Part shown: positions 26,559 to 34,759 of the stretch, in pieces
How positions within the stretch are numbered: position 1 is the first letter of the stretch
Layout of the letters: every line of letters starts with the position of its first letter
From: Ensifer adhaerens
Lineage (GTDB): Bacteria > Pseudomonadota > Alphaproteobacteria > Rhizobiales > Rhizobiaceae
Direction of reading: 5' to 3'
Length of the DNA stretch: 64,000 nucleotides
Assembly (NCBI RefSeq): GCF_013283195.1
Contig: NZ_JABEKT010000003.1
Location: 1 to 64,000 of the forward strand
Position numbers and translations under genes: made by a program
The notes under the pieces: model-generated
The model's input: only the letters and a program-made list of their open reading frames with translations
Told to the model about the DNA's origin: nothing
Database searches by the model: none

Positions 26559-26573
26559 CGGCAATTATTGCCG
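26559..26573. repeat. 15-bp palindrome CGGCAATTATTGCCG, copy 2
   Basis: Reverse complement of the site at 20570-20584, 35 bp after the stop of the 309-aa gene and 165 bp before the first recombinase. It is directly preceded by a (CCGGCG) GC run. Confidence 0.7.
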
Positions 26574-26638
26574 TCGGCAATCACCTCACACTTCCGGCAG
26601 TTCCCATGGATGGTCGTAGATTTCCATCCATCACTCGC

Positions 26639-26659
26639 GCCAGGCCATGATGGCCTGGC
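26639..26659. promoter_or_regulatory. Hairpin upstream of first recombinase
   Basis: Perfect 9-bp inverted repeat GCCAGGCCA-TGA-TGGCCTGGC about 80 bp before the start of the recombinase at 26738. No T-run follows, so it is either a weak terminator for the upstream gene or a protein-binding site. Confidence 0.45.
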
Positions 26660-26737
26660 AGCGCTGCGGGGGCTCTCAGCTCTCCCGCCGCCGGCTACCA
26701 TGTCCCCCACGGAAGGTTTTCATCTCAAGGGTCCACA

Positions 26738-27574
26738 ATGACGAAGAACGTTTTGTTCTATGCACGCAGTTCGACCACACCCCATCTCGGCGCCTGCTTC
26801 GATACACAGCTCCATTATGCGAAGCGCTTCATCAAGGAGAACGGCTGGTCGCTGGACGCTGTCTGCCGCGATGAAGATATCGGCGAGGTCGTCTTCACGG
26901 CGCAGCCGGGTGCCCGCAAACTCCTTGGCCATATCGAAGAGGAGGCGATCGATGTCGTCCTCTGCCATACGCTGGACCGTTTGTGCTCGAGACATGCCGT
27001 TGCGGAACGGCTGCTGCATGACCTCCGCGCAAAAGGCATCGAAGTCTGGGCGGCCGATCCGGGCGTTCAGATCAAGGCCAATGACCTGATCGAATACTAT
27101 TGCGATGATCAGCGCGGCATGTTCGGACGCGGCAATCCTCTTGCGCCGATGCCGGACGAACTCTACGAGGCCGAACACCTTGCGCCTCTTTCCTATGGTT
27201 ACCGCTATACGGGCGCTTTCAATGCCGATCGCCAATATATCTTCGGCTTCAGGAAGGTGGATGCAGACGCCGCCAACGCGGTTCAGCAGATTTTCCAGTT
27301 GTATGCCGAGGGCATGTCGCCTGCAAAGATTGCAGTACTCCTCAATACGCTGGGTATCGCCGGTCCGCACGGCAAGCCGTGGCGTGACACTACCATCCGC
27401 GGTGACCGCAGGCAAAGAAACGGCATTCTCAACGACGAGCTCTATCTCGGTCGATCCTGGGTACCCGGCCGTGACTGTTTCGACTTCGTGCCGGCGCTTC
27501 AGATCGTCGCAGAGGACCTTTGGCACCGGGTGAAGCAGCGTCAGCATATGGTCGCACGGGGCGTTGCAAAATAG
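26738..27574 (+). CDS. Degenerate serine-recombinase paralogue
   Basis: 278 aa, homologous along its length to the first half of the next gene (both start MTK-x-VLFYAR). The nucleophile S12 is kept. Three positions of the catalytic domain that the neighbour keeps are changed: S49 to G, R56 to Q, and the DRLSR motif (80-84) to DRLCS, moving the arginine by one. It ends soon after the recombinase domain, without the zinc ribbon and coiled coil. It is probably inactive for strand exchange but may bind DNA or the active partner. It is read in the same direction, 89 bp upstream of the intact recombinase. Confidence 0.8.
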   Translation: MTKNVLFYARSSTTPHLGACFDTQLHYAKRFIKENGWSLDAVCRDEDIGEVVFTAQPGARKLLGHIEEEAIDVVLCHTLDRLCSRHAVAERLLHDLRAKGIEVWAADPGVQIKANDLIEYYCDDQRGMFGRGNPLAPMPDELYEAEHLAPLSYGYRYTGAFNADRQYIFGFRKVDADAANAVQQIFQLYAEGMSPAKIAVLLNTLGIAGPHGKPWRDTTIRGDRRQRNGILNDELYLGRSWVPGRDCFDFVPALQIVAEDLWHRVKQRQHMVARGVAK

Positions 27575-27601
27575 CGGCAGCCCCGCGAGCCGATCCGCAT
27601 C

Positions 27602-27628
27602 ACACTGGCCGGCAAAGCCGGCCAGTGT
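27602..27628. terminator. Strong hairpin between the two recombinase genes
   Basis: Perfect 12-bp stem ACACTGGCCGGC with an AAA loop, 28 bp after the first recombinase stop and 36 bp before the second start. There is no T-run, only TGTTC. It may be a terminator or a recombinase-binding site; it shares a GGCC-containing core with the hairpin at 26639. Confidence 0.5.
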
Positions 27629-27663
27629 TCACCAAAGAGATTGTTTGAGATGGAAGTCTACAC

Positions 27664-29511
27664 ATGACCAAGACCGTGCTTTTTTATGCCCGCTACTCCA
27701 CCGACCGCCAGGACGAGGTGTCGATCGAAACGCAGATTGAACTCGGTAAGTCCTTTGTCGAGAAGCAGGGCTGGAAGCTGGTGGAGAACTATTGCGACGC
27801 CGCAGTCAGCGGAACGTCCTTCATGCTGCGTCCCGGCATCCAGCAGCTTCTCGCCCGCGTGAAGGAGGAGCGCATCGATGTCGTTCTCTGCGTTACCGTC
27901 GATCGACTGTCGCGCGATATCGAGCACAGCCACAAGATCCTCAAGAAACTGCGCTACCGCGATGTCGATCTCTGGACGGTCCACGCCGGCACCCCGGTCA
28001 CGGACATGGAGATGTCGTTCCGTGCGATGCTCAGTCACGAACTTGTCGGGCAGATCCGCTACCGCACCCGGGAAGGCATGAAGACGGCGGCGCGCAAGGG
28101 CATCGCAACGACTCGCCTCTCCTACGGCTACCGCATCGGCCAACAGCGCGACGCCAACGGCGACCGTATCCGGGGCCTGCGGGAGATCGAGCCTGCCCAG
28201 GCCGAGATCGTGCGCTGGATCTTCGAACAATATGCGAATGGCGTCAGCCCGGCGACAATCGCTCAGAGTCTCAATGCGCGCCGCGTTCCCGCACCGCAGG
28301 AGGAGTACTGGCGTGACGACACCATCCGCGGAGATGGCAAGCGCCAGAGCGGCATTCTTCACAACGAGCTTTATGTCGGCCGGATAGTCTGGAACAAGCA
28401 GAACTATCGCAAGAACCCGGAGACGGAACGCCGCACAGCCCGTCTCAACGACAAGAGCGAATGGGTCGTGACGGAAGTCCCGTCCTTGCGTATCGTCAGT
28501 GACGAACTCTGGGCGCGCGTGAAGGAACGGCAACTGACGACCCTGGAGAACTTTTCCCGGACGACGACCAACAGGCTGAACAGGACGCACCGGCCGAGCT
28601 ACCTGCTGAGCGGCATGCTGGAATGCGCCGAATGTGGCGGATCCTACGCCATCATGGCCAAGGACCGCTACGGCTGCACCAACCACAAGAACAAGCTGCC
28701 GATCAGTGGCCTCGACGGCGCCTGCTGTTCCAACCAGAAGACCATCCTGCGCAAGAACCTCGAGGATCGCGTCCTGTCCTGCCTGCCCGCCGCCTTCTTC
28801 GGCATGGGTGTATTCGACGACGTCGCCGGACAGGCGCGCCGCAACCTCGCAACGTCCGTCAGGAACGAACCCGACGAGCGCCAACAGATTTCCGAGCAGT
28901 TGAAGGCTGCCGAACAGGAGCAGCGCCAGATCATCCAGCAGATCAGCGATCGTGCCGCAGAAGGCCGGCCGCGTCTGCCCGCCTACGACGACATGCTCGA
29001 TCAACTCGAGGAGCGCCGAGCCGGGCTCGAGAGCCGGCTGAAGCAAGCACCAAAGGAGGAAGATTTCGGCGAGAAGATCAGGAAGCTGAAGGCGGAAGTC
29101 AGTCCGGAAGCCGTCGAGTTGGTCCTCAACTCCGCATTCTATTACCTGCGCGAGCACGCCGACACGGAGACAAAGCAGCCCTTTATCAACATCGTGCGCC
29201 AGTTCATCCAGAAGGTCGTCATCGGCAAGACCCCCGGCCATCAGCCGGCATCACTTGAGGTCCACGGCCGGATCGCTTCGATCCTCGCGGCGATGGAAGC
29301 GGCAACGATCCTGGAGAAACAGTTCGAGGCACTGAAGCAGCATGATTACCTGGAGCGGCTGCGCGCCGGCGAACTGGACACGGAGCAGAAACAAAAAAAG
29401 CTCCTCGACGCTTATGCGGAGGAGCTTTCTGTGAAGCGACTTGAATGGCAGAATATTCAAGTCTCAGTGGTTGCGGGGGCAGGATTTGAACCTGCGGCCT
29501 TCAGGTTATGA
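27664..29511 (+). CDS. Large serine recombinase (integrase of the island)
   Basis: 615 aa. The N-terminal resolvase domain has S12 in YARYST, the SG at 49-50, R56 and the D80-R81-x-S-R84 motif, all intact. A recombinase domain follows (about 160-260, SYGYRIG and EPAQAEIVRWIFEQY). The zinc ribbon (LECAECGGSYA, YGCTNH, ACCSN) lies at about 318-358, then a long coiled coil rich in Glu/Gln. It catalyses integration or excision of the element. The last residues (VVAGAGFEPAAFRL) are the antisense reading of a tRNA-fMet 3' end, so the gene runs into the attachment region and its natural C-terminus may be shorter. Confidence 0.92.
   Translation: MTKTVLFYARYSTDRQDEVSIETQIELGKSFVEKQGWKLVENYCDAAVSGTSFMLRPGIQQLLARVKEERIDVVLCVTVDRLSRDIEHSHKILKKLRYRDVDLWTVHAGTPVTDMEMSFRAMLSHELVGQIRYRTREGMKTAARKGIATTRLSYGYRIGQQRDANGDRIRGLREIEPAQAEIVRWIFEQYANGVSPATIAQSLNARRVPAPQEEYWRDDTIRGDGKRQSGILHNELYVGRIVWNKQNYRKNPETERRTARLNDKSEWVVTEVPSLRIVSDELWARVKERQLTTLENFSRTTTNRLNRTHRPSYLLSGMLECAECGGSYAIMAKDRYGCTNHKNKLPISGLDGACCSNQKTILRKNLEDRVLSCLPAAFFGMGVFDDVAGQARRNLATSVRNEPDERQQISEQLKAAEQEQRQIIQQISDRAAEGRPRLPAYDDMLDQLEERRAGLESRLKQAPKEEDFGEKIRKLKAEVSPEAVELVLNSAFYYLREHADTETKQPFINIVRQFIQKVVIGKTPGHQPASLEVHGRIASILAAMEAATILEKQFEALKQHDYLERLRAGELDTEQKQKKLLDAYAEELSVKRLEWQNIQVSVVAGAGFEPAAFRL
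29390..29428 (-). terminator. Terminator downstream of the tRNA-fMet fragment
   Basis: Read on the minus strand: AAAGCTCCTC, a 12-nt loop, GAGGAGCTTT and then more T residues (the plus strand carries seven A). It lies 40 bp beyond the 3' end of the minus-strand tRNA-fMet piece, where the tRNA terminator would be. It falls inside the 3' end of the recombinase frame. Confidence 0.7.
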
Positions 29512-29523
29512 GCCTGACGAGCT
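29468..29523 (-). pseudogene. tRNA-fMet(CAU) 3' fragment (probable att site)
   Basis: The minus strand reads AGCTCGTCAGGCTCATAACC, then the anticodon-stem 3' arm, the GGTTCAAATCC T-arm and the acceptor end CCCCCGCAACCA. These are the last 56 bases of initiator tRNA (anticodon CAU at 29510-29508, CCA encoded). The first 20 or so bases (acceptor 5' strand and most of the D-arm) are missing; porin sequence follows instead. The tRNA cannot be functional. Integrated elements often use this tRNA gene end as a target. Confidence 0.85.
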
Positions 29524-29768
29524 CGTACGCCTTCAAGGCAACCGACAAGCTGAAGATCACCCCCGGTGCTCAGTACTGGAGCGATCTGCGCACCGGCAAC
29601 ACTTTCGACAGCGGCCTCGACAAGTGGCGCGCTGGTCTGACCCTCGACTACGCGATCACCGAAGGTCTCGCGACCCGCGTCTCGGTTCAGTACGAAGACA
29701 CCGACACCGTTGGCGGTGGCTCGAACGACGAGGTCAAGGGCTTCGTCCGCCTGCAGCGCAACTTCTAA
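29515..29768 (+). pseudogene. 3' end of an outer-membrane porin gene (truncated)
   Basis: About 84 codons of the C-terminal beta-strands of a rhizobial-type general porin: SSYAFKATDKLKITPGAQYW, DKWRAGLTLDYAITEG, VSVQYEDTD and the final FVRLQRNF, ending in the C-terminal Phe typical of outer-membrane proteins. The 5' part is absent. The frame is joined to the tRNA-fMet fragment near the shared bases GACGAGCT. A terminator follows at 29792. The sequence is undecayed, so the fusion may be recent. Confidence 0.85.
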
Positions 29769-30509
29769 GCCAAACTCGGCTTGAGTGCATGGCCCGCGGC
29801 GAGAGATTGCCGCGGGCTTCCTGGACATCACAGTTTTTGGAACAAACGAACCAAAGCTGGCTTATCACGGCGAGCCATGACGAAGCGCTGAGCGCCGTCC
29901 GGATCAGCCGCAGACCTCTCGCCATTGATCGCCGCGCCCTCCCAGTGCAGCAGGCGCCGGCAACCCTCGTCCTCGCTGCTATCATCCCCCTGCTGCCGCG
30001 CGCCTTCATCGGCCCACGCATGCGCAACACACAGGCTCCCACATTGCAGCGTTCGTGCGCGACAGACCGCGCAAGCTCGCCACGATCATGTGAGAAGCAA
30101 TCGCTTGGTCAGCAACACGCCGATCAGGATCGCTTGATCGATGTGAGGAGCAGGGTCACCCTGCACCACAAATGCAGCCTGCCGGCTCCACCGGTTCCAG
30201 CCGTTTCTTGCAGCTATGCCCGAAGTGGGACGATCCCATCGACAAGGATCGATAGCCAGTTAAGAGAAAACGATAAACTGGATCGTTGCGGAAGGTTGCG
30301 TCGGCATCGCTCAACCGGTAGCACGGCTCCAGGCTGACCGCGTTGCCATCTCGACGTTCCCTCGGCCATTGCATCGTGAACACCTTTTGTTCAAAAATCC
30401 ACCCTATCGGCAGGTGGCAGGAGCTGGTGAAGACCGAGCGCCAACCTATATTGAGCGACGTCACACCGGGTAGCTCGGATGTGTTCTGGCAACGACAAGG
30501 ATAGATTTT
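29769..30509. other. Gene-free region after the porin remnant
   Basis: About 740 bp with one terminator (29792-29817) and no supported gene. The long plus-strand frame through here starts in the antisense tRNA reading (WLRGQDLNLRPSGYEP) and is an artefact. The last 150 bp carry the promoter of the 30510 gene, with AAGGA before its ATG. Confidence 0.5.
29792..29817 (+). terminator. Porin gene terminator
   Basis: GCCCGCGGC, loop GAGAGATT, GCCGCGGGC: a 9-bp perfect stem followed by TTCCT, starting 24 bp after the porin stop codon. Confidence 0.75.
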
Positions 30510-31424
30510 ATGAGCGAGAAATCCCCGGCCGATAATTTTCCCGCCGGCTATGAACTCCCCAAGGTCTGGACCTGGGACAAAGGCAACGGCGGCGCATTCG
30601 CCAGTATCAACCGCCCGATCGCCGGCCCCACGCACGAAAAGGCGCTGCACGTCGGCAGGCATCCGCTTCAGCTCTATTCACTTGCCACTCCCAATGGCGT
30701 GAAAGTGACGATCATGCTGGAAGAGTTGCTGGCGGCCGGCCATTCAGAAGCAGAATACGATGCCTGGCCGATCCGCATCGGCGATGGTGACCAGTTCGGT
30801 TCCGATTTCGTCGAAATCAATCCGAACTCCAAGATCCCGGCGCTGTTTGACCATGCCCCGAAGGGCGGCGGTGCGCCGGTTCGCGTGTTCGAATCTGCGT
30901 CAATCCTGCTCTATCTCGCGGAGAAATTCGGCGCGTTCCTGCCGGCCGAACTTCGCGCCCGCACGGAAACCTTCAACTGGCTGTTCTGGCAGATGGGCTC
31001 CGCCCCCTTCCTCGGCGGCGGTTTTGGCCATTTCTATGCCTATGCGCCGATGCAGATCAAATACGCCATCGATCGTTACGCGATGGAGGTGAAGCGCCAG
31101 CTCGACGTGCTCGATCGCCACCTCGAAAGCAATCAGTTCATGGCCGGCAAGGAATACACGATCGCCGATATGGCCATCTGGCCCTGGTACGGCAGCCTGG
31201 CGCTCAATCAGGCCTATGGCGACGCCGGCACGTTCCTCGATGTCCAGAGCTACAGCAACGTCCAGCGCTGGACGGCGGAAATCGCCGCCCGACCTGCAGT
31301 CAAGCGCGGCCGCATGGTGAACCGCCTGAGCGGCGATCCGTCCGAGCAGTTGCACGAACGCCACGACGCCTCCGACTTCGATACGAAGACGCAGGACAAG
31401 ATCAACCAAAACGAGACAGCGTAA
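30510..31424 (+). CDS. yghU: YghU-type glutathione transferase / disulfide-bond oxidoreductase
   Basis: 304 aa, longer than standard GSTs, as in the YghU/YfcG nu-class. The N-terminal extension (NFPAGYELPKVWTW and SINRPIAGPTHEK) precedes the thioredoxin fold (LQLYSLATPNGVKVTIMLEEL), with the GSH-binding segments NPNSKIPAL and FESASILLYLAEKFG. The C-terminal helical domain follows. It is a cytoplasmic glutathione-dependent peroxide/disulfide reductase by family. The next gene starts 10 bp downstream and is co-transcribed. Confidence 0.88.
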   Translation: MSEKSPADNFPAGYELPKVWTWDKGNGGAFASINRPIAGPTHEKALHVGRHPLQLYSLATPNGVKVTIMLEELLAAGHSEAEYDAWPIRIGDGDQFGSDFVEINPNSKIPALFDHAPKGGGAPVRVFESASILLYLAEKFGAFLPAELRARTETFNWLFWQMGSAPFLGGGFGHFYAYAPMQIKYAIDRYAMEVKRQLDVLDRHLESNQFMAGKEYTIADMAIWPWYGSLALNQAYGDAGTFLDVQSYSNVQRWTAEIAARPAVKRGRMVNRLSGDPSEQLHERHDASDFDTKTQDKINQNETA

Positions 31425-31434
31425 GGAGAAACGA

Positions 31435-31812
31435 ATGGCGAAGCTGCCTGATATGACGAAACACCGGGGTTTTCCCTACGCCATGCCAGGCACAGGCATA
31501 CAGTTCGTTATCCGCCGCGCCAATCCCAAAGGGGCAACGCCGATCAAGGCTTTGCCCCGCCACGCCCGGCCGGGCTCGGGAGCGCACCGCATCGATGCGG
31601 CATTCCTCCACGCCCTTTGGCACCATTTCGGCGCCGAACCGTTCGAGCGCGGCAATCTTGACGCCGCCCGGCTCAATCTCCTCTTCGGTCGCGAGGTCAT
31701 GGCCGTGGAGAAGGATTTCGATCCGGTGTCCTACGAAGCCCTGCTCGTCATCAACGAACGCGTCGCCCGGCAGAGCTTCCCTGAATCCTTCGAGGACATC
31801 TTCGAAGTCTGA
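31435..31812 (+). CDS. Hypothetical protein downstream of YghU
   Basis: 125 aa, not recognised. No signal peptide or membrane helix. The sequence includes FPYAMPGTGIQFVIRRANPKG and a C-terminal helical part (SYEALLVINERVARQSFPES). It is preceded by AAGGAGAAACG and lies 10 bp after the YghU gene, so it is in the same transcript and may serve in thiol or redox metabolism. That link is from context only. Confidence 0.7.
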   Translation: MAKLPDMTKHRGFPYAMPGTGIQFVIRRANPKGATPIKALPRHARPGSGAHRIDAAFLHALWHHFGAEPFERGNLDAARLNLLFGREVMAVEKDFDPVSYEALLVINERVARQSFPESFEDIFEV

Positions 31813-32192
31813 CGCAACGGCTCCCAACCTGTGCGCGCCGCCGCACAGGTCCCTTGGGCGAACCGGCCGCTCGCTTGCAAACGGCGATGATTGCTCCTTC
31901 CAGGGATCTGACTTGTGGGGAGCGCTGCTGACCTGACACGCTGCTGCCAAGTTGTCGGCGCGTCCAAGACGGGCCATGCCTCTGGTCGGTGGTACTCATC
32001 TTTGGCGTGCCCCCAGGAACTTCTCTGCGGAAATGCCGGGGGTAAGCCGCCGCCCCCGTCAAACAAGAAGACCAATGTTACAGTTGCTGCGAGATCGATT
32101 GGATTCAGCGCGAGCGAAATCATCACTCGGCGGCGTGTCGGGATCCCATGTCGCCAGTCGTCTTCAAGACTGACAAGCCATGGAGAACAACA
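31813..32192. other. Intergenic region between hypothetical protein and GST gene
   Basis: 380 bp. Apart from the ribosome site (TGGAGAACA) of the next gene I see no feature I can support; short frames on both strands lack natural composition. Confidence 0.4.
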
Positions 32193-32846
32193 ATGACGAT
32201 CACTATTACCGCTTTTGAACGGTCACCCGATCGCGGCAGGGGGATGGCGCGTGACATGCGTGTTCGCTGGGCGCTCGAGGAAACGGGCCAGTCATACGAT
32301 GTCCGTCTTGTTTCGTTCGATGCGCTGAAGGAGCCTGCCCATACAGTGCTTCAGCCTTTCGGGCAGATCCCGACCTATGAAGAAGGCGACCTTGCCCTGT
32401 TCGAGTCGGGGGCCATCGTCTTCCATATCGCCGAGCGCCATCCGGGCCTGCTGCCGGATGATGCGAATGCCCGGTCGCGCGCAATCGCATGGATGTTCGC
32501 CGCGCTCAGCACAATGGAGCCGCCCATCGTCGAGCGCGAAGTCGCCAGATATCTGGAGAGTGAGAAGACATGGTATGAGGAGCGCCTGCCTGCCGTCGAG
32601 GAACGCATCCGTAAACGACTGGGCGAACTGTCGTTCCGACTTGGCGATGCCGACTGGCTCGACGGCGCGTTCAGCGCCGGCGATCTCCTTATGGTGACCG
32701 TCCTGCGCAGGTTGGAGGGATCAGGCCTGCTGAACGATTATCCGAACCTTTCCGCCTATATCGCCCGCGGCCAGGCGCGGCCCGCCTACCGTCGTGCTTT
32801 CGACGCTCAATTGGCCGTTTTCAGCGCCGCATCGACAGACGGCTAA
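32193..32846 (+). CDS. Glutathione S-transferase family protein
   Basis: 217 aa, standard GST size. The N-terminal thioredoxin fold has RVRWALEETGQSYDVRLVSF, the cis-proline segment PFGQIPTYEEG and the GSH-binding LFESGAIVFHIAE. The C-terminal helical domain follows, with the typical DLLMVTVLRR helix. ATG 32193 has GGAGAACA upstream; the in-frame start at 32148 lacks one. The substrate is unknown. It is the second GST-fold gene within 2 kb. Confidence 0.9.
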   Translation: MTITITAFERSPDRGRGMARDMRVRWALEETGQSYDVRLVSFDALKEPAHTVLQPFGQIPTYEEGDLALFESGAIVFHIAERHPGLLPDDANARSRAIAWMFAALSTMEPPIVEREVARYLESEKTWYEERLPAVEERIRKRLGELSFRLGDADWLDGAFSAGDLLMVTVLRRLEGSGLLNDYPNLSAYIARGQARPAYRRAFDAQLAVFSAASTDG

Positions 32847-32860
32847 AGAACCGTTCTTTA
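32844..32860 (+). terminator. Palindrome over the GST stop codon
   Basis: TAAAGAAC-C-GTTCTTTA includes the TAA stop codon. An 8-bp inverted repeat with a one-base centre and a T-containing 3' side; possibly a weak terminator. Confidence 0.35.
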
Positions 32861-33385
32861 CCGGAAGCGGGCATCCAACGCCAAGGCGGCCCGCAGGCCG
32901 CAGCCGATCGCAGCCCTGTGTCCTCACCCCCTGCCCTGATGTCTTTCGGCGCGCCTTGCGCGACGACGGCCCCGTCCTCCATGACAATGATGTGGGTGCA
33001 TCGTCGTTGCGGAACCACTTGTAATCGATGCCGATGTTCGTCGTGTGGTCGATCACCCCGCCCGTCTCGACATAGCCGTTATAGAAGAACGTCCCGTAGG
33101 AATCGTCAACCGAGATATTTTTCGCGTTGTGGCGGAGCGACCAGACATCGTTGCAGCGTGTCTGAATTCGTAGCCGATGACGGCCTGTTCGCAATCATAG
33201 CCATTGTAAGCTTACTCATCGACAAAGAGGTCGCGATTAATCTTCCCAAACGGCCCGGCCTCCACCGTTCCGATATGGGCAATCGGCCGACAAGAATGGA
33301 CTAGAAAACTCTTGTTAAGACAGTGACTGCGACGGCACGTATTTTGCACGGGGCATTGCACGGGCCCGGCGGAAATTCGAGTGGC
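32847..33385 (-). pseudogene. Debris of an iron-siderophore uptake locus
   Basis: No intact gene. On the minus strand about 33005-33165 reads DVWSLRHNAKNISVDDSYG and NGYVETGGVIDHTTNIGIDY, like the barrel of a TonB-dependent siderophore receptor. Directly after it, in another frame at about 32938-33004, HIIVMEDGAVVAQGAPKDI is the end of an Fe-siderophore ABC ATPase (the segment after the H-loop). Both pieces stop abruptly at about 33005, so this is a deletion join of two neighbouring genes. The rest (33166-33385) shows nothing I can name. Confidence 0.5.
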
Positions 33386-34621
33386 TCATCCGCGAGACAT
33401 GGCCCTCTCCAGGACGACAGACAGAAGGACGTTCGCCCCGGCGGCGACATGCTCCGGTGAGGCGTATTCGCGCGGATTGTGGCTGACGCCATCCCGGCAG
33501 GGGACAAAGATCATGACCGTTGGCACCCGTCGCGCCAGATGAAAGGCGTCGTGGCCCGCCCCGGACACCATATCGTGGGCGGCGATGCCCATGCGTTCGG
33601 CGCTCTGTCTGACCAGCTTTGCGAGGCTCGGATCGAACCGAACGACGGGCGAATGCCAGCGAAGCTGAACGTCCAGCCCTATGGACGGGTGGCTGGATGC
33701 CAGGTCTCTGCAGCCACGCATCAAGGCATCATGCATGGCGTCCAACTCGGCCTCGTCGGGATGCCGCAGGTCGACGGTCATCTCGATGCGGCCCGGCACG
33801 ACATTGATGGACCCGGGATGTGTTCGGACCTGCCCAATGGTACACCGCGCCTGCGGATCGCGCCCGCCGATTGCATGGACAAGGTCGATCATTCGCGCGA
33901 GCAGCGGCACCGGGTCTTTCCTCAGCGCCATTGGAACCGGCCCGGCATGGGTTTCTTCGCCATGCAGCGCGATCTCGTACCAGCGGATCCCCTGCCCGCC
34001 GGTTACGACGCCGATGGTCTTGCCGGTGTTTTCAAGGATGGGCCCCTGCTCGATGTGCAGTTCGAGATAGCAGTCGGCCAAGCCGACATCCGGTGCCGGC
34101 TCGCGGTCATAGCCGTGGCGAACGAGCTCGTCCGCGACACGGACGCCGTCCGCATCGCTCGCGGCAAGGACCTGTTCAAGGGGGAGGATGCCGCAGGCAA
34201 CGCCCGACCCCATCATCGCCGGCTGAAAGCGGCTGCCTTCTTCGTTGGTCCAGACACAAAGGTCCACCGACCTCTCGGTCTCAAGGCCGAGATCCGCAAG
34301 CGTCTCGAGAACCTCGAGCCCGGCCAGCACGCCAAGAACGCCGTCGAAACGCCCGCCGGTCGGCTGGGTGTCGAGGTGACTGCCGACGAGAACAGGGGAC
34401 GCGTCGGCATCGCGCCCTTGTCGGCGGAAGAACAGATTGCCGATCGCATCCCGCCGCAAGGCGAACCCTCGTGCCGCGCACCAGGAGACAAGCAGGGCGC
34501 GGCCCGCCTCATCTTCATCAGACAAGGTCAGCCGGCAGCTGCCATCACCTGGAATCGGGCCAATTTGCGCCATCGCCAGAAGCCTTGCCCATAGCCGCTC
34601 GCCGTCGATGCGGTGCTGCAT
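33386..34621 (-). CDS. M20-family amidohydrolase (N-carbamoyl-L-amino acid hydrolase / allantoate amidohydrolase type)
   Basis: 411-aa zinc hydrolase. Metal-site motifs in order: GSHLDTQPTGGRFDG (His and Asp, about 81-95), TNEEGSRF (Glu pair, about 129), LHIEQGP (His, about 193) and the C-terminal GAGHDAF (His, about 363). This is the AmaB/HyuC family, which removes carbamoyl or ureido groups from amino acids. It diverges from the aldehyde dehydrogenase gene. With agmatine catabolism nearby it may act on a carbamoylated or ureido intermediate, but the substrate is not determined. Confidence 0.88.
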   Translation of the reverse strand: MQHRIDGERLWARLLAMAQIGPIPGDGSCRLTLSDEDEAGRALLVSWCAARGFALRRDAIGNLFFRRQGRDADASPVLVGSHLDTQPTGGRFDGVLGVLAGLEVLETLADLGLETERSVDLCVWTNEEGSRFQPAMMGSGVACGILPLEQVLAASDADGVRVADELVRHGYDREPAPDVGLADCYLELHIEQGPILENTGKTIGVVTGGQGIRWYEIALHGEETHAGPVPMALRKDPVPLLARMIDLVHAIGGRDPQARCTIGQVRTHPGSINVVPGRIEMTVDLRHPDEAELDAMHDALMRGCRDLASSHPSIGLDVQLRWHSPVVRFDPSLAKLVRQSAERMGIAAHDMVSGAGHDAFHLARRVPTVMIFVPCRDGVSHNPREYASPEHVAAGANVLLSVVLERAMSRG

Positions 34622-34677
34622 CCGCTGTCCTCCCTGCCTCGTTCGTTTTCACATCGCCCTTCCGCGCATGGGCTGCC

Positions 34678-34697
34678 AGTCCCCCGCATGGGGGACT
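34678..34697. promoter_or_regulatory. CCCCC-N4-GGGGG palindrome, candidate LuxR operator
   Basis: AGTCCCCC-GCAT-GGGGGACT, a perfect 8+8 palindrome centred 73 bp before the aldehyde dehydrogenase start, in the divergent promoter shared with the M20 gene. A related site, TACCCCCTAAGGGT, precedes the Pot operon (46451-46465). Confidence 0.55.
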
Positions 34698-34759
34698 CGA
34701 TGGCCCAGTCGAGCCGCACGTAGGATGGCTGATCGGACAGAGACCCTTGGGAGCAGCAG

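Noticed and set aside
29441-30337. Plus-strand frame with WLRGQDLNLRPSGYEPDEL
   Set aside because: This phrase is the antisense translation of tRNA-fMet, a known annotation artefact.
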